Source: Gracilariopsis chorda (Eukaryota; Rhodophyta; Florideophyceae; Gracilariales; Gracilariaceae). Taken from it: DNA of 64,000 nt. The notes beneath the pieces were generated by a model that saw only the letters and a program-made list of their open reading frames with translations, did no database searches and was not told where the DNA came from. Of the stretch, positions 42,276 to 51,806 are shown one piece after another (positions within the stretch are counted from its first letter, which is position 1; every line of letters starts with the position of its first letter). The DNA lies in the NCBI GenBank assembly GCA_003194525.1, contig NBIV01000110.1:62001-126000 (forward strand). The letters are read 5' to 3'. The position numbers were made by a program, and so were the translations under genes.

Positions 42276-43465
42276 TTATTTTGCAGCAGCCGGTTCAACT
42301 GCGTAAGTGACGCCGACAAGCTCTTCAAAGCGCTTGACTTCCCCAGCTGAACCGTAGCACACTTGGGAACGGTCTTCACATCCCTTGATCTTAATGTCGA
42401 GCACGGAACCAGCACCATTGCTACTCTTTCCGCCGGCCTTCTCGATGACATAACCAATGGGCAACACTTCGTACAGAACTCTGAGTTTCGCTTTGGCAGA
42501 GGGGGATGCAGGGTTGCAGAATACACCCTTTCCTTTAACCAAGATCTGATTGACATCGGGAACCATACCACCGGTGTATCTGAGTTGATACTTCTCCGAG
42601 TAGTAGTGATCAAGCAACTTGGCGTATCCAGGGTTATCTTGTGCAGCACGCATGTTACCTGGAGCGAAGAGCTTGCCCTCGTTGACCGAACTGAACGCCG
42701 CAGTATGAATCCACGACCCGTGTTTGGCTGAGAAGTCGTCAATCAGTAGGAACTCGTGTGCGCCTTCAACACCGTCAATGGCAAGAGTGATGGTAGTACG
42801 GGGGCCATAAATTGCGAGCCCAGCGCAGACGACACCATGTCCGTCTTGACCGACGAAGGAATCTCCGCTCCACACGCCAAAGATTCTAATCAGAGTTGAA
42901 ACAAAAAAGGTCAGACGTGTGCCAAAAAACAAGCGGCAAGAAAGGTTGTGTGTACTTACGTTCCCACAGAGAAATTGGTGTCAATGATGGAGCTGCCATC
43001 CAGAGGGTCAAAGGCAACAGAGAATTTGCCACCGGCAGTGATTTTTTTCTCGACCGGTACTTCCTCAGAGCTGGCCATCGCAACAACACCGGAGGCCTCC
43101 AAGTTATCAAAAATGACCTTGTCAGCAAGCACATCGATAGCCAGTTGCTCATCACCAAAGTCGTTGAAGCAGGCCATCTTATCGCAGGAGGCGGTACGGA
43201 TCTTGTATGCTATCTCCTTGCAGGCGGCGAAAATGGAGCGTGTGCACTTGCCCAGGTCTTTTTCGACGCGATGAAGCCAGTCTTCAAGCGGCTCGCCGGT
43301 TGCAATCATGCTCCATTTGTGGGTGCTTCGCGCTTGGGGGGCGTAGTTGACGCGGGCACGCAGACTGCGACGTCCGTGCAAAGCCGACGATGATGAGCAG
43401 ACGGAGGTATGGGTCACAGATGGGCTATGCGCAGGTGTAGCGACGACGGGGACAAAAGCGTTCAT
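42276..43465 (-). CDS. Sedoheptulose-1,7-bisphosphatase, plastid, two exons
   Basis: Exons 43465-42960 and 42885-42276 give 371 residues. The first 50 residues form a Ser/Thr/Arg-rich plastid presequence. Metal and active-site motifs: [31 protein letters not shown] spanning the splice junction, and YTGGMVPDVNQI. The [15 protein letters not shown] and RTASC-x4-C sequences are those of SBPase; FBPase would read DGSSNID and STGSIFGI-like. The redox pair seen in plant SBPase is kept as Cys94 and Cys99 (CDKMAC). The enzyme removes the C1 phosphate of sedoheptulose bisphosphate in the Calvin cycle, in the stroma. The 3' neighbour on the same strand is the OB-fold gene. Confidence 0.93.
42886..42959 (-). 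other. SBPase spliceosomal intron, 74 nt
   Basis: Minus-strand donor AAC|GTAAGT and acceptor GATTAG|AATC. The splice joins a codon split 2/1 and restores [11 protein letters not shown] exactly. A CTGAC branch-like sequence lies 30-35 nt before the acceptor. Confidence 0.92.
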
Positions 43466-43981
43466 CTTATTATTGTTCGCGGGAAGCAGAGACTGGAAAG
43501 AACGAGGCTGACGGAGAAAGAGAAGGAGTGGGCGAGGCGAGGGGCTTTGAACTTACTACGAAAGTGCAATTGAGCTTATGTGATGGTGCATTGCATAGGC
43601 GAAAGGGCGATTCGGCACATTGGAAAGCGTAAACGACGCAAGCATGTGGCTGTGCTTGAGCCGCATCAGATCGCGGATGGGTAGCTGCGATGTGTGGTGG
43701 TGGCACTCTTGAGGCTACTCCCTCTGTAATTGAATGTGTGCATTTACCAAGCGTACGAGCAGCTGCCAGCGAGCACAGCGTTCTCCGGAGGATCAGGCGT
43801 TTCAGGTGTCAGATCACCTTCAAAAACCGCACCAGAATATGCAAAAAGGTGAACGTCTCACTCCAACTGGCGCTGCTCTTCTTCTGCATACTGTACATAC
43901 CAACCCGCGCCAAGAGCTCTTTCAGGAATAAAGAGCACAGGTTGAACGATGAAGAACCGGAAGAGAGGGTGTTTTTGTCAT
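43466..43981. other. Intergenic region, SBPase upstream side
   Basis: 516 bp between two minus-strand genes; should hold the SBPase promoter. No clear motif. Confidence 0.4.
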
Positions 43982-44425
43982 CTAGTCGTTCGAGGTTGCG
44001 AGTTTAGCCATGTAGTGCGCGACGTAGTCGCCACCATCTATCCATTCAAAGCGGGCAGGCTGCCAGTTGTAGACATACGTCCACACACTCATACTCGCGT
44101 CACCAAGCTGGACGCGCACGAGTTGGCGGCGATATTCATACGGTCTATCGTAAAGGCCGCCAATGCCCTCATACTCATCAAGCACTTCTAAGATATTTTC
44201 GTCGGGCACTGAGAACACGTCCCCGATGACAAAAGAACCGTCAGAGGGCAGAATTGCAGGATACTCCCCTAAATCCAACAGGCGGTAATTGAACAGCTTT
44301 GCTTTAGCTACGAAGGTGCCTGTGGAATGCAGCGCATTTGGCGGGGTGAGACGCCTTTGCGACTTGGGCAGACGTACGTATTCGTGCCTTAGGGTACCGT
44401 ATACGAAAATGTGCGGTTGCTGCAT
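43982..44425 (-). CDS. Gamma-glutamylcyclotransferase-fold (AIG2/GGACT-like) protein
   Basis: 147 residues, ATG at 44425. The fold's glycine loop is VYGTLR (8-13). The conserved GEYPAI block (53-58), VIGDVFSV and catalytic-region LDEYEGIGG (82-90) are all present, followed by Y.R..V.V and VWTYVYN. Family members open gamma-glutamyl amides or isopeptides (GGACT, GGCT); plant AIG2 proteins share the fold with unproven activity. Likely cytosolic, no presequence visible. Single exon. Confidence 0.85.
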   Translation of the reverse strand: MQQPHIFVYGTLRHEYVRLPKSQRRLTPPNALHSTGTFVAKAKLFNYRLLDLGEYPAILPSDGSFVIGDVFSVPDENILEVLDEYEGIGGLYDRPYEYRRQLVRVQLGDASMSVWTYVYNWQPARFEWIDGGDYVAHYMAKLATSND

Positions 44426-45518
44426 GTTTAGCTGTTGGACCCTTTGCAGACCGTGACGGGTTGGTACAGACGCAAACTCGTCTAGCTACAGCTAGGATAC
44501 TACATGGAGACCGCTGTTCTCTACAACCCAGGGTAAGGGTTAGCGGTCAGAAGGGCTTAACTTGGAACACATTCAAGACATTAAAAAATGTAAAATTTTG
44601 CACAGCTTCTGGTATCTCCCGCACCGATGGTAGACAAAGAAGGGCTTAACTGGAGACAAAGACAAAGCTTGGACTTCTTATCGTCTCTTGAAACATGTGT
44701 TCTGTTTTGGCATAGTGGCACTGAATCTTGTTGGTATAAACCGCAATAGTGCAAACTATGGCACAACTAACTTAGTAGTTGCAGCAGTGTTAAGATAACG
44801 GACGTTCTTGCTTTCTTTAACGCAATGCAATGCCAAACGTGTTTGGTGCACGAATTGGAAAAACAAGCCAACAGCTACACAAAAAACGTTAACCACAACT
44901 AAAACGCTTCTTTGTACAGCCTATCTACTAATCTTTCTTCTGAATGGAAGACGCAAAAGCTTTTACCCTTGAGGTACTTGACATTCAAGTTTACGAAGGG
45001 TACATTTTTGGCGATTTTGGCACTCCCAAAACCCAAAGCTCCTGCTATTGACATGTTGATAGACATACTCTGTTTTCTGCGTTAATTTGGATCTGTACTG
45101 GATCTGTACCAAGGGTAGTCTTGGTGTTGCTCGGCTATGCCTCTGCCACGCTTTGCGGACTCGTGTTGCCCGTTGTTCAGTTGCGAGATCTCTCTCGTAC
45201 CACAATTCGCTGTTCTTGTACGAAGAGGGCAGTTGGCCACGATGGATCAAAACCCACACGTGTGCGGCACTGATTGGCCTGTCACAGTACGGCGCTCTTC
45301 GCCGACACGGAAAAACGATGCGCTGCATTCCTCTGCACGGCGACGACCGGCAGCCAGAGCACAACAGCAGACGCGACCTGCGCATCTCGCATCTCACCCT
45401 CGACCCAGCGCTTTGCTGCAGCCACCTCGCCAACGAAACTCGACCAAACTGCGCGCACAACCTTCACCTCCTATGCACTTTCCTTTCCGCCCACCAATTC
45501 TTCGTAACCAGTCGTACC
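44426..45518. other. Intergenic region upstream of RIO2
   Basis: 1.1 kb between divergent genes. The 432 nt before the RIO2 ATG are in frame and free of stops but lack an ATG and any RIO2-like sequence, so I treat them as leader. A TGTACCAAGGGTAGTC sequence at about 45103-45118 resembles motifs elsewhere in the window. Confidence 0.45.
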
Positions 45519-46868
45519 ATGAAACTTGATCCAGCTGCGCTCAGATATCTCACGGACGATGACTTCCGCGTCCTCACCGCCGTCGAGATGGGCATGCGCA
45601 ATCACGAGCTTGTCCCCATTCCCTTGATCTCAGCAATCTCCGGCCTCAAACACGGCGGTTACATGAAGTCTCTCAAACAGGTGCACAAGCACAAGCTCGT
45701 CCACCGCGAAAGCAAACCATACGTCGGCTACCGGCTGACCTCCATGGGATATGACTACCTCGCCCTCAACGCCCTCGTTAAACGGCGCGTCATAGACGCC
45801 GTGGGGCGCCCTCTGGGCGTTGGAAAAGAAGCAGACGTGTTCGTAGTCTCGGCGTCTGAACAGCTCATGGACGACTACCCCGAACTGGCTGACACACCTC
45901 ATCTCGCCATGAAGCTGCACCGCCTTGGTCGCACTTCATTCCGCGCCGTGAAAAGTAAGAGAGACTACCTGGTGCATCGCAAATCCGCCAGTTGGATATA
46001 CTTCTCACGCCTCGCCGCTATGAAGGAGTACGCTTTCATGTGTGCGTTACACGCGAGGGGCTTCCCAGTGCCAAGACCGTTGGGACAGTCACGTCACATT
46101 GTCGTTATGGAACTTTGTCCAGGTGCTTTGTTAACCCACGTTCATGAAATGCCACAACCTCAAGAGGTCGCCAACAACTTGCTCCAAGTTATCGTACGAC
46201 TTGCTCAACACGGATTGGTGCATTGTGATTTGAATGAATTTAATATCATTGTAGATGATGATGGTGCTGTTAATGTCATCGACTTTCCGCAAATGGTCTC
46301 CACTCGCCATGCAGATGCGCACGCACTTTTTGATCGAGATGTTGACGGCATTAGAAAATTCTTTGAGCATCGTTTTGGAGTTGCTCCAGACGATATGCTC
46401 AAGCCGTCGCTTGCAGATATTGTTAGAGAAACGAAACAGGATGATCAACTAGATGTTGTGGTGTCCGCAAGCGGATTCAAAAACCCCCATCAGGAAGACG
46501 GTTTCTACGGCGCACAAGACTCCGATCAAGAGGAAGAGGAAGACGAGCTAGCCATTGACATGAACAGCCTGCAAATAGCTACCGATGTAGATGATCGACG
46601 AGACGATGCTCATGCAGCTGACCGGGATGTCAACAGCGAAGAACAAAGTGAGTCTGAAGACGTGAAGCATGGAGGTCATCATGAACATGATACCCACGCG
46701 TCCTCGCAGTATACCGCTCCCGCTATCAACAGAGCTCTTGTTGAAGCCCGAGTTCGGAAACAGCGAACAAATCAAGCAAGGAGACGCCAGCTAGCCAAAA
46801 GAAACATTGTGAAAGACTCCCAAAAAAGAAAACTTAAAGCCGAGGTCGAGTTTGGGGATATGTACTGA
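45519..46868 (+). CDS. RIO2: RIO2 atypical protein kinase, ribosome biogenesis
   Basis: 449 residues from the ATG at 45519, which starts MKLDPAALRYLTDDDFRVLTAVEMGMRNHE, the canonical RIO2 winged-helix N-terminus. The kinase domain has the flexible nucleotide loop GVGKEADVFVV (100-110), catalytic Lys132 in AMKLHRLGRTSFR, the catalytic loop HCDLNEFN with Asp237 and Asn242, and the metal-binding IDFPQMVS with Asp255, the RIO2 signature. The C-terminal 150 residues are acidic, then basic (RVRKQRTNQARRRQLAKRN), as in other RIO2 proteins. RIO2 works on pre-40S particles during final 18S rRNA maturation and export. Convergent with the RF1 gene. Confidence 0.96.
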   Translation: MKLDPAALRYLTDDDFRVLTAVEMGMRNHELVPIPLISAISGLKHGGYMKSLKQVHKHKLVHRESKPYVGYRLTSMGYDYLALNALVKRRVIDAVGRPLGVGKEADVFVVSASEQLMDDYPELADTPHLAMKLHRLGRTSFRAVKSKRDYLVHRKSASWIYFSRLAAMKEYAFMCALHARGFPVPRPLGQSRHIVVMELCPGALLTHVHEMPQPQEVANNLLQVIVRLAQHGLVHCDLNEFNIIVDDDGAVNVIDFPQMVSTRHADAHALFDRDVDGIRKFFEHRFGVAPDDMLKPSLADIVRETKQDDQLDVVVSASGFKNPHQEDGFYGAQDSDQEEEEDELAIDMNSLQIATDVDDRRDDAHAADRDVNSEEQSESEDVKHGGHHEHDTHASSQYTAPAINRALVEARVRKQRTNQARRRQLAKRNIVKDSQKRKLKAEVEFGDMY

Positions 46869-47347
46869 GCGCGTGCTCGACGTTTCGTCAGGATCTCATC
46901 TGAGGTGCTTGCTTCATTTTGCCGTTCACTACCTTATAAGCTGTCACATGATCTTCGCATCACCTACGCTGTACATAAGATACCTTCTCTGCCTTCCTAA
47001 GTCTCTGACGGAAATCCGTTCCCGATATGAAAATTTGAAAACCGGAGACGTTGGAGTTCAAAGCGCGCCCGAACATATACCCGAGAAGCTTCGCAGAAGT
47101 CAAGAAAGAAGCTGTTCTTCGTTTTCAAAGGGAGCGCAACGTATCTGCGGGATCGAAAAGTGTTACATTCTAGTTGGGGTCACCCTTATCACCACCGTTC
47201 CTCGCAAACACGGTTTCTCTTTTAGAAGCATTGCGAATCGTGGTGTGCATGTCTGTTCTTTCCCATAGATTCAGTTGAGTCGCCTAAGCGGTTTGAAGGG
47301 CCGACGGACCGACGTTATCTCACTTACAAGGGTAGTTACATGAACAA
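46869..47347. other. Short convergent intergenic region
   Basis: 479 bp between the RIO2 and RF1 stops; no feature recognised apart from a CTTACAAGGGTAGTTAC stretch near 47324-47340. Confidence 0.45.
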
Positions 47348-48571
47348 TCACTCATTCTCGATTCCTTCAAGAGCCGCTTGCTGATCTTTGAAAATGCAGG
47401 CCTGTATAATGTCTTCAACGCTCCCATTGAGAAAATCCTGAAGCGAGAAGTTCTGTCCTAATCTGTGATCCGTAACTCGTGAGTCTTTGTAGTTATATGT
47501 GCGGATCTTTTCAGATCTTGAACCCGTGCCTACTTGGCTCTTTCTTCGGCCATAAATCTCAGCGTTTTGTTCAGCGAGCTCCATCTCGTACAGTTTTGCT
47601 CTCAAAATCTGCAGTGCCCTCTCTCGGTTTTTTAGTTGCGATCTTTCTTGTGTGCAAAACACTCGGATACCTGTTGGTTTGTGCACAAGATCGACCGCTG
47701 TTTCAACTTTGTTTACATTTTGCCCCCCAGCGCCTCCGGACCGAGCTGTAGTAAGTTCGATATCTTTCGGGTCAATTTTCACTTCCACGTCGTCCACTTC
47801 AGGCATTATGGCAATCGTTGCCGTACTTGTGTGAACTCTGCCTTGGGTCTCTGTTGCTGGAACTCGTTGAACGCGATGAACGCCAGCTTCGTATTTCATT
47901 TTTGAGTAAACAGAATCTCCGGTAATCTCAAGAATGCATTCTTTGTACCCACCGTCAGTTCCGGGACTCTCAGAAACCAAAGAAACAGTCCAATTCTGAG
48001 CTCCGGCGTATTTCATGTAAACCCGTACAAGGTCTCCGGCCCAGATACTAGCTTCATCTCCCCCAGTGCCCGCCCTGACTTCAAGCATGCAATTCTTTTC
48101 ATCGTTGGGGTCTTTGGGTAGTAGAAGAGTCTTCAGCTGACTCTCCAACTCTCCAAGTTGCCCTTCGAGAATTCCGATCTCTTCCCGTGCCATTTCTCGC
48201 AGTTCAGGATCATCAGATGCTTCTGCGAACATTTCGCGAGCTTCCTCCAAGCTAGTTGTCGAATTTGACCATTCGTCATATGCCTGTACCACTGGCTCCA
48301 GTGCTGCACGCGCTTTGCTTACGCGCATCAATTCCTTCGAGTTAGACATCACATCGGGATCGGCCAGTTGCATTGTTAAGCTCTCAAATGTATCCTTCGT
48401 TGATTGCAGCTTCCTTATCATGCCCGTCGCGTCCATGCGTGGAACATATCGTAGAGACCGAGAGAGAGGTTGCAGCTCCTTCTCAGCCCGACGTCGACAG
48501 GAGAAACGAGTGCTGAGAAAGGCGTTCGTGCCCAAAGTCACTGACACTGCAAAGCAAGGATTGGGCAGCAT
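47348..48571 (-). CDS. Organellar peptide chain release factor 1
   Basis: 407 residues, ATG at 48571; bacterial RF1 is about 360, the extra 45 being an Arg/Ser-rich presequence. The RF1-specific codon-reading tripeptide is Pro238-Ala-Thr240 in [14 protein letters not shown] (RF2 would have SPF). The peptidyl-hydrolysis motif is GGQ at 282-284 in [18 protein letters not shown]. The final third ([21 protein letters not shown]) is typical. It releases proteins at UAA and UAG on bacterial-type ribosomes. Sequence alone leaves plastid versus mitochondrion open; plastid is favoured by the close resemblance to cyanobacterial RF1. Confidence 0.93.
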   Translation of the reverse strand: MLPNPCFAVSVTLGTNAFLSTRFSCRRRAEKELQPLSRSLRYVPRMDATGMIRKLQSTKDTFESLTMQLADPDVMSNSKELMRVSKARAALEPVVQAYDEWSNSTTSLEEAREMFAEASDDPELREMAREEIGILEGQLGELESQLKTLLLPKDPNDEKNCMLEVRAGTGGDEASIWAGDLVRVYMKYAGAQNWTVSLVSESPGTDGGYKECILEITGDSVYSKMKYEAGVHRVQRVPATETQGRVHTSTATIAIMPEVDDVEVKIDPKDIELTTARSGGAGGQNVNKVETAVDLVHKPTGIRVFCTQERSQLKNRERALQILRAKLYEMELAEQNAEIYGRRKSQVGTGSRSEKIRTYNYKDSRVTDHRLGQNFSLQDFLNGSVEDIIQACIFKDQQAALEGIENE

Positions 48572-50322
48572 TGTTATGTCGTTTTGGTGAGGTTCTACTA
48601 CTCACCGAGTCTTTTCGCAGATGGAGCTTTGCCAAAGCCGCTTAGCGTGCGTTCTTGTCGCTGTGACGTCTGCAACGGGAGTTGTATGGAGTGCACCCTG
48701 AAGTCTGCGCTACATGTGCCTGTGGTGGAGATCTCCCCACATGACATGAAATGCAGATCACATTAAATTTATCCCTACAGTAGGTTACACACAGCTGGGC
48801 AGTTGAGAACGGGACAAGGGGACGAGGGTAAGGAGTTAAGGGTTTCTATGGTACGACGGTGCACTAGTTAAACAGAACACTCCAAAGTTAAGCCTTGTCA
48901 CAAGCCAATATCTAAGAATCGCTTTGCAACTTCCTTGCCTTTTTAACAAGGCTTGCAGAAGACAACGCATAGCGCAGGGGCTCGGAGACAAGAGGGGAAC
49001 TCGACAACATTCTCTTACGGATAGAAGGCACAATGCAGAAACTGACAGCATCGGCGATAAACACACGTCGACAGCTATCGCCGGCGACGATCCAAAGCCC
49101 CACTTGATGTGAGCGGCACGCACAAAGTGAACGTCTCTCCCTCCTAGCCTCTAGGAGAACTTTGCAGAGTGACGATCGTGTTTGTGTCGCGAATCCGTAC
49201 GACGATATCCTCACATCAATATCCTTTTGTTTGTTTATGTTACCATCTGAAAGTTGCCTCCGAGAGAGACCTCATCGCCAGTCCATATCGCTTCCTCAAA
49301 GCGAGGAAGAGAGATACACCACGGAAAGGAGGACTAGCATGTACCCCATCTCTGCTGCATGTTATGCACTTAATATGTAGATCATCTCTTTGCATATCCG
49401 CAGACAAGTTTAGTCTTCTCTCGAGCATCCTCAATGAAGATTCCTCACGTGTTCCTTTTGCGTTGAGGCGGTTTAGATTCCACGATAGTAGCACTTCTAT
49501 AGCCCATAGTTCATATTATGCGCAGCATACTGAATTAAACAATGCCGCTTATCGGATCGTTGTACGAGAGATCGTACATACAATTCCTCGGGCATATTCG
49601 ACCCGAGATGTCGTTAAACGCGTCCAGGCGACATGCAGCTGTCCCAGCTCATCTCTAGAAGATTATAGGGGCTCTCTCTGTAGGATTAGTACTGCGCTGA
49701 GGGATCAAGTTGGAACCACCAGTGGCCCCGCGTTGGGCACCAATGCGCTAATCCGGGCGTCATGATGTGCCGACCTTCCTCCTGATGCGAATCAGGCAAA
49801 ATGGATCCGCAACTGGGTCTGCCTTGGCCTTCGCAGAAGAGACTAGCTTCTTCGAGTGTTGGTACGTCGAAGTCGGAATTAGGCGTCATCCGCCCGCAAA
49901 CAAAAGTAGCAATCAGGCATACTAAATATGGGTCAGACGTACCTTCGGGGCGATGCTGCAATTCCTAGATGTGACTCGTTCTCATGATATTTGCTTTGTG
50001 AACAAAAAGCCCCCACAGGATGTCAGTACCATTTGATTCATACAAGTTCAACTTTCATCACTGATAACGTTCAAGACAACGTAATATCAAGGCCTTCGCG
50101 CTTTGTCCCTTGTCAGATTGCTCTTCGAAAAGAAGTCGTCTTCACATCATGATCCATGAGTAGTGTCCATATACCGAGGGTAGTCCTATTTCTTTTGTTC
50201 AGGACATGTGAATCAAAAGACATCTAATCATGCTTGATACGATATATGGCATTGTCCTCTAAGATACCTATAGTAACCCTTTCGCATTGGGTCCTAGACA
50301 GAGCAAAGACATGAGTCAGCTA
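48572..50322. other. Intergenic region with repeat R3 copy a
   Basis: 1.75 kb between divergently transcribed sides of two minus-strand genes. Holds R3 copy a (49691-49900). A plus-strand frame at 49169-49765 runs into the repeat but shows no domain. Confidence 0.45.
49691..49900 (+). mobile_element. Dispersed coding-like repeat R3, copy a (broken)
   Basis: Matches the reverse complement of 58855-59091. Shared blocks are ACTGCGCTGAGGGATCA, the GCCGAc/tCTTCCT region, AAATGGATCC, CTGGGTCTGCC, AGAGACTAGCTTCT and TCGAAGTCGG. The shared frame (GTTSGPALGTNALIR, CADLPPDANQ, KWIRNWVCL) has a stop and a deletion here. A coding-derived mobile element remnant of unknown class. Confidence 0.6.
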
Positions 50323-51300
50323 TTACAATTTGCGGGTAGTCGACAACCAGTTGAAACCTACCATTCGCTCAAGATCGTCAATGACAGCTTCTGCTTCCAT
50401 GCCACGCTTCAACTGTAGAAGCAGTTGGGCCTTCGTCTGTAACGCGTACTTTGCCTCCGGTTCGATTTCAAGGAGTTCATTGCAAGCCATCAATTCGTCT
50501 TCAAGCAATCGAGTTTGCACATGTGCCTTCATCCGTCGAGCTGGAGCGCCAGCTAAAAGCCATCGATGATAAAACCAAGCAGATTGTACATTTGGCTCAG
50601 TGTAAAAGGCCTGCCTTACGTAGTCGAGCTCTTCCGTTAAGAACACTTCAGAACTCTGGTCATGCACCTTCGGGAGCAAGACGCTTCGATGATGCCAGGC
50701 CGAGTAGTTTGAGAAGTCATCATTGATCTTCTCTTCCACAAAAGCAAGCTCTTCCCTTTCCAGTTGCGATTCATGCTCCGGCAACACGGAAATGAGAACT
50801 GATTTCACGCGCATTCTATGGGCCCATCCATGGAAATTTCTTCCATCTTTAAACAGCATGTATTGACTCAACTTCTGTTCGCTCTTGATTGCTTCCAATC
50901 TTGCCTCAGAAGGAATATGATTCGCTACCTCCGCATCTTCTAGCAACCATAACCGATGCTGCCACGCTGGATAGGCTTTTGGGTGGCGCTGCAACGCTCG
51001 CGTAGTCAAAAAAAGCTCCTCCTTCCATAAGCTTAATACAGTTTCTGGGGAGTCGTGCTCGCATCTAAGCAAGAACACTTCACGTCGGAAAGCCCACAAG
51101 GTATATTCATCCGGATTTGTTTCAAGAGCCCTCTCCACGACGAGATACTTCTCCCGAAAAGATGTATCTAAAGGATAAATTAATGTTTGCTTTCTTAATT
51201 GAAGCGCTTTTCTTATCAATTCAGCGGCGGCGGCTCCCTGTTGAAGTTCTTCCTGCAACTCGACTCCACTGGGTCGAGTTCCCTTCCTCCTGCCGTGCAT
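50323..51300 (-). CDS. Rab geranylgeranyltransferase alpha subunit
   Basis: 325 residues from the ATG at 51300, whose MHGRRKG start matches the MHGR(K/R) start of RabGGTase alpha subunits; the frame is open 156 nt further without an ATG. Five prenyltransferase-alpha repeats are visible: PDEYTLWAFRREVFL, PKAYPAWQHRLWLLE, GRNFHGWAHRMRV, FSNYSAWHHRSVLLP and PNVQSAWFYHRWLLAG. The SAWFYHRWLL repeat and the FSNYSAWHHRS repeat are specific for the Rab enzyme over farnesyltransferase alpha. With a beta subunit and REP it attaches geranylgeranyl groups to Rab C-terminal cysteines. The LRR and Ig-like additions of animal forms are absent, as in yeast Bet4. Confidence 0.9.
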   Translation of the reverse strand: MHGRRKGTRPSGVELQEELQQGAAAAELIRKALQLRKQTLIYPLDTSFREKYLVVERALETNPDEYTLWAFRREVFLLRCEHDSPETVLSLWKEELFLTTRALQRHPKAYPAWQHRLWLLEDAEVANHIPSEARLEAIKSEQKLSQYMLFKDGRNFHGWAHRMRVKSVLISVLPEHESQLEREELAFVEEKINDDFSNYSAWHHRSVLLPKVHDQSSEVFLTEELDYVRQAFYTEPNVQSAWFYHRWLLAGAPARRMKAHVQTRLLEDELMACNELLEIEPEAKYALQTKAQLLLQLKRGMEAEAVIDDLERMVGFNWLSTTRKL

Positions 51301-51806
51301 AGCAGCAAAGGTTTTGAACTGGTAAGGCGATTCAGAAGGTACGTGCACTGATCCACGGGACGTTGCGTAAAAGTCGATTCTGCAGCTGTCGTATTTCCGA
51401 AAGCTCCCTTCGTAGAACGGAAAGCTAGAACCTTCGAAAACTGTAGCTGGTGACACGTGAGAAGTGGAGTGCGACCAAACCGCTTCGAAAACCTTGCATT
51501 TTCCCCGACTGCTGGTGTGATTGGTTGTGTACAGATGTTAAAGAAGCAATCGGATCCAACCGCTCCCGATGTCCTGTGAGGAGCGCAACTCGGCGGCTAT
51601 AGTAGCCATGGAGTAACCTCTTTAAAGTAAGGTATCATACGTCAGGTATGGCGCACTGGTCTCCACAAATAAGAAACACGACCAGGCCCCTCTCTGTGCT
51701 AAAATTAGGATTTCGATAAGTTTAGAACAACAACGCCGTGTGCATCTCAACCCGATACGCCCCCCGTAACGATGCGTGCCGGGATCAAGTACAAGCACTG
51801 ATAGCC
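51301..51806. other. Divergent intergenic region
   Basis: 506 bp between RabGGTA and the orphan gene starts; presumably both promoters. No motif recognised. Confidence 0.4.

Noticed and set aside
42276-43465. Annotation as fructose-1,6-bisphosphatase
   Set aside because: Active-site flanks ([15 protein letters not shown]) and the Cys pair are those of SBPase, not FBPase.
45087-45518. In-frame N-terminal extension of RIO2 (about 144 codons)
   Set aside because: No ATG, and the known RIO2 N-terminus begins exactly at 45519. Open by chance or as leader.
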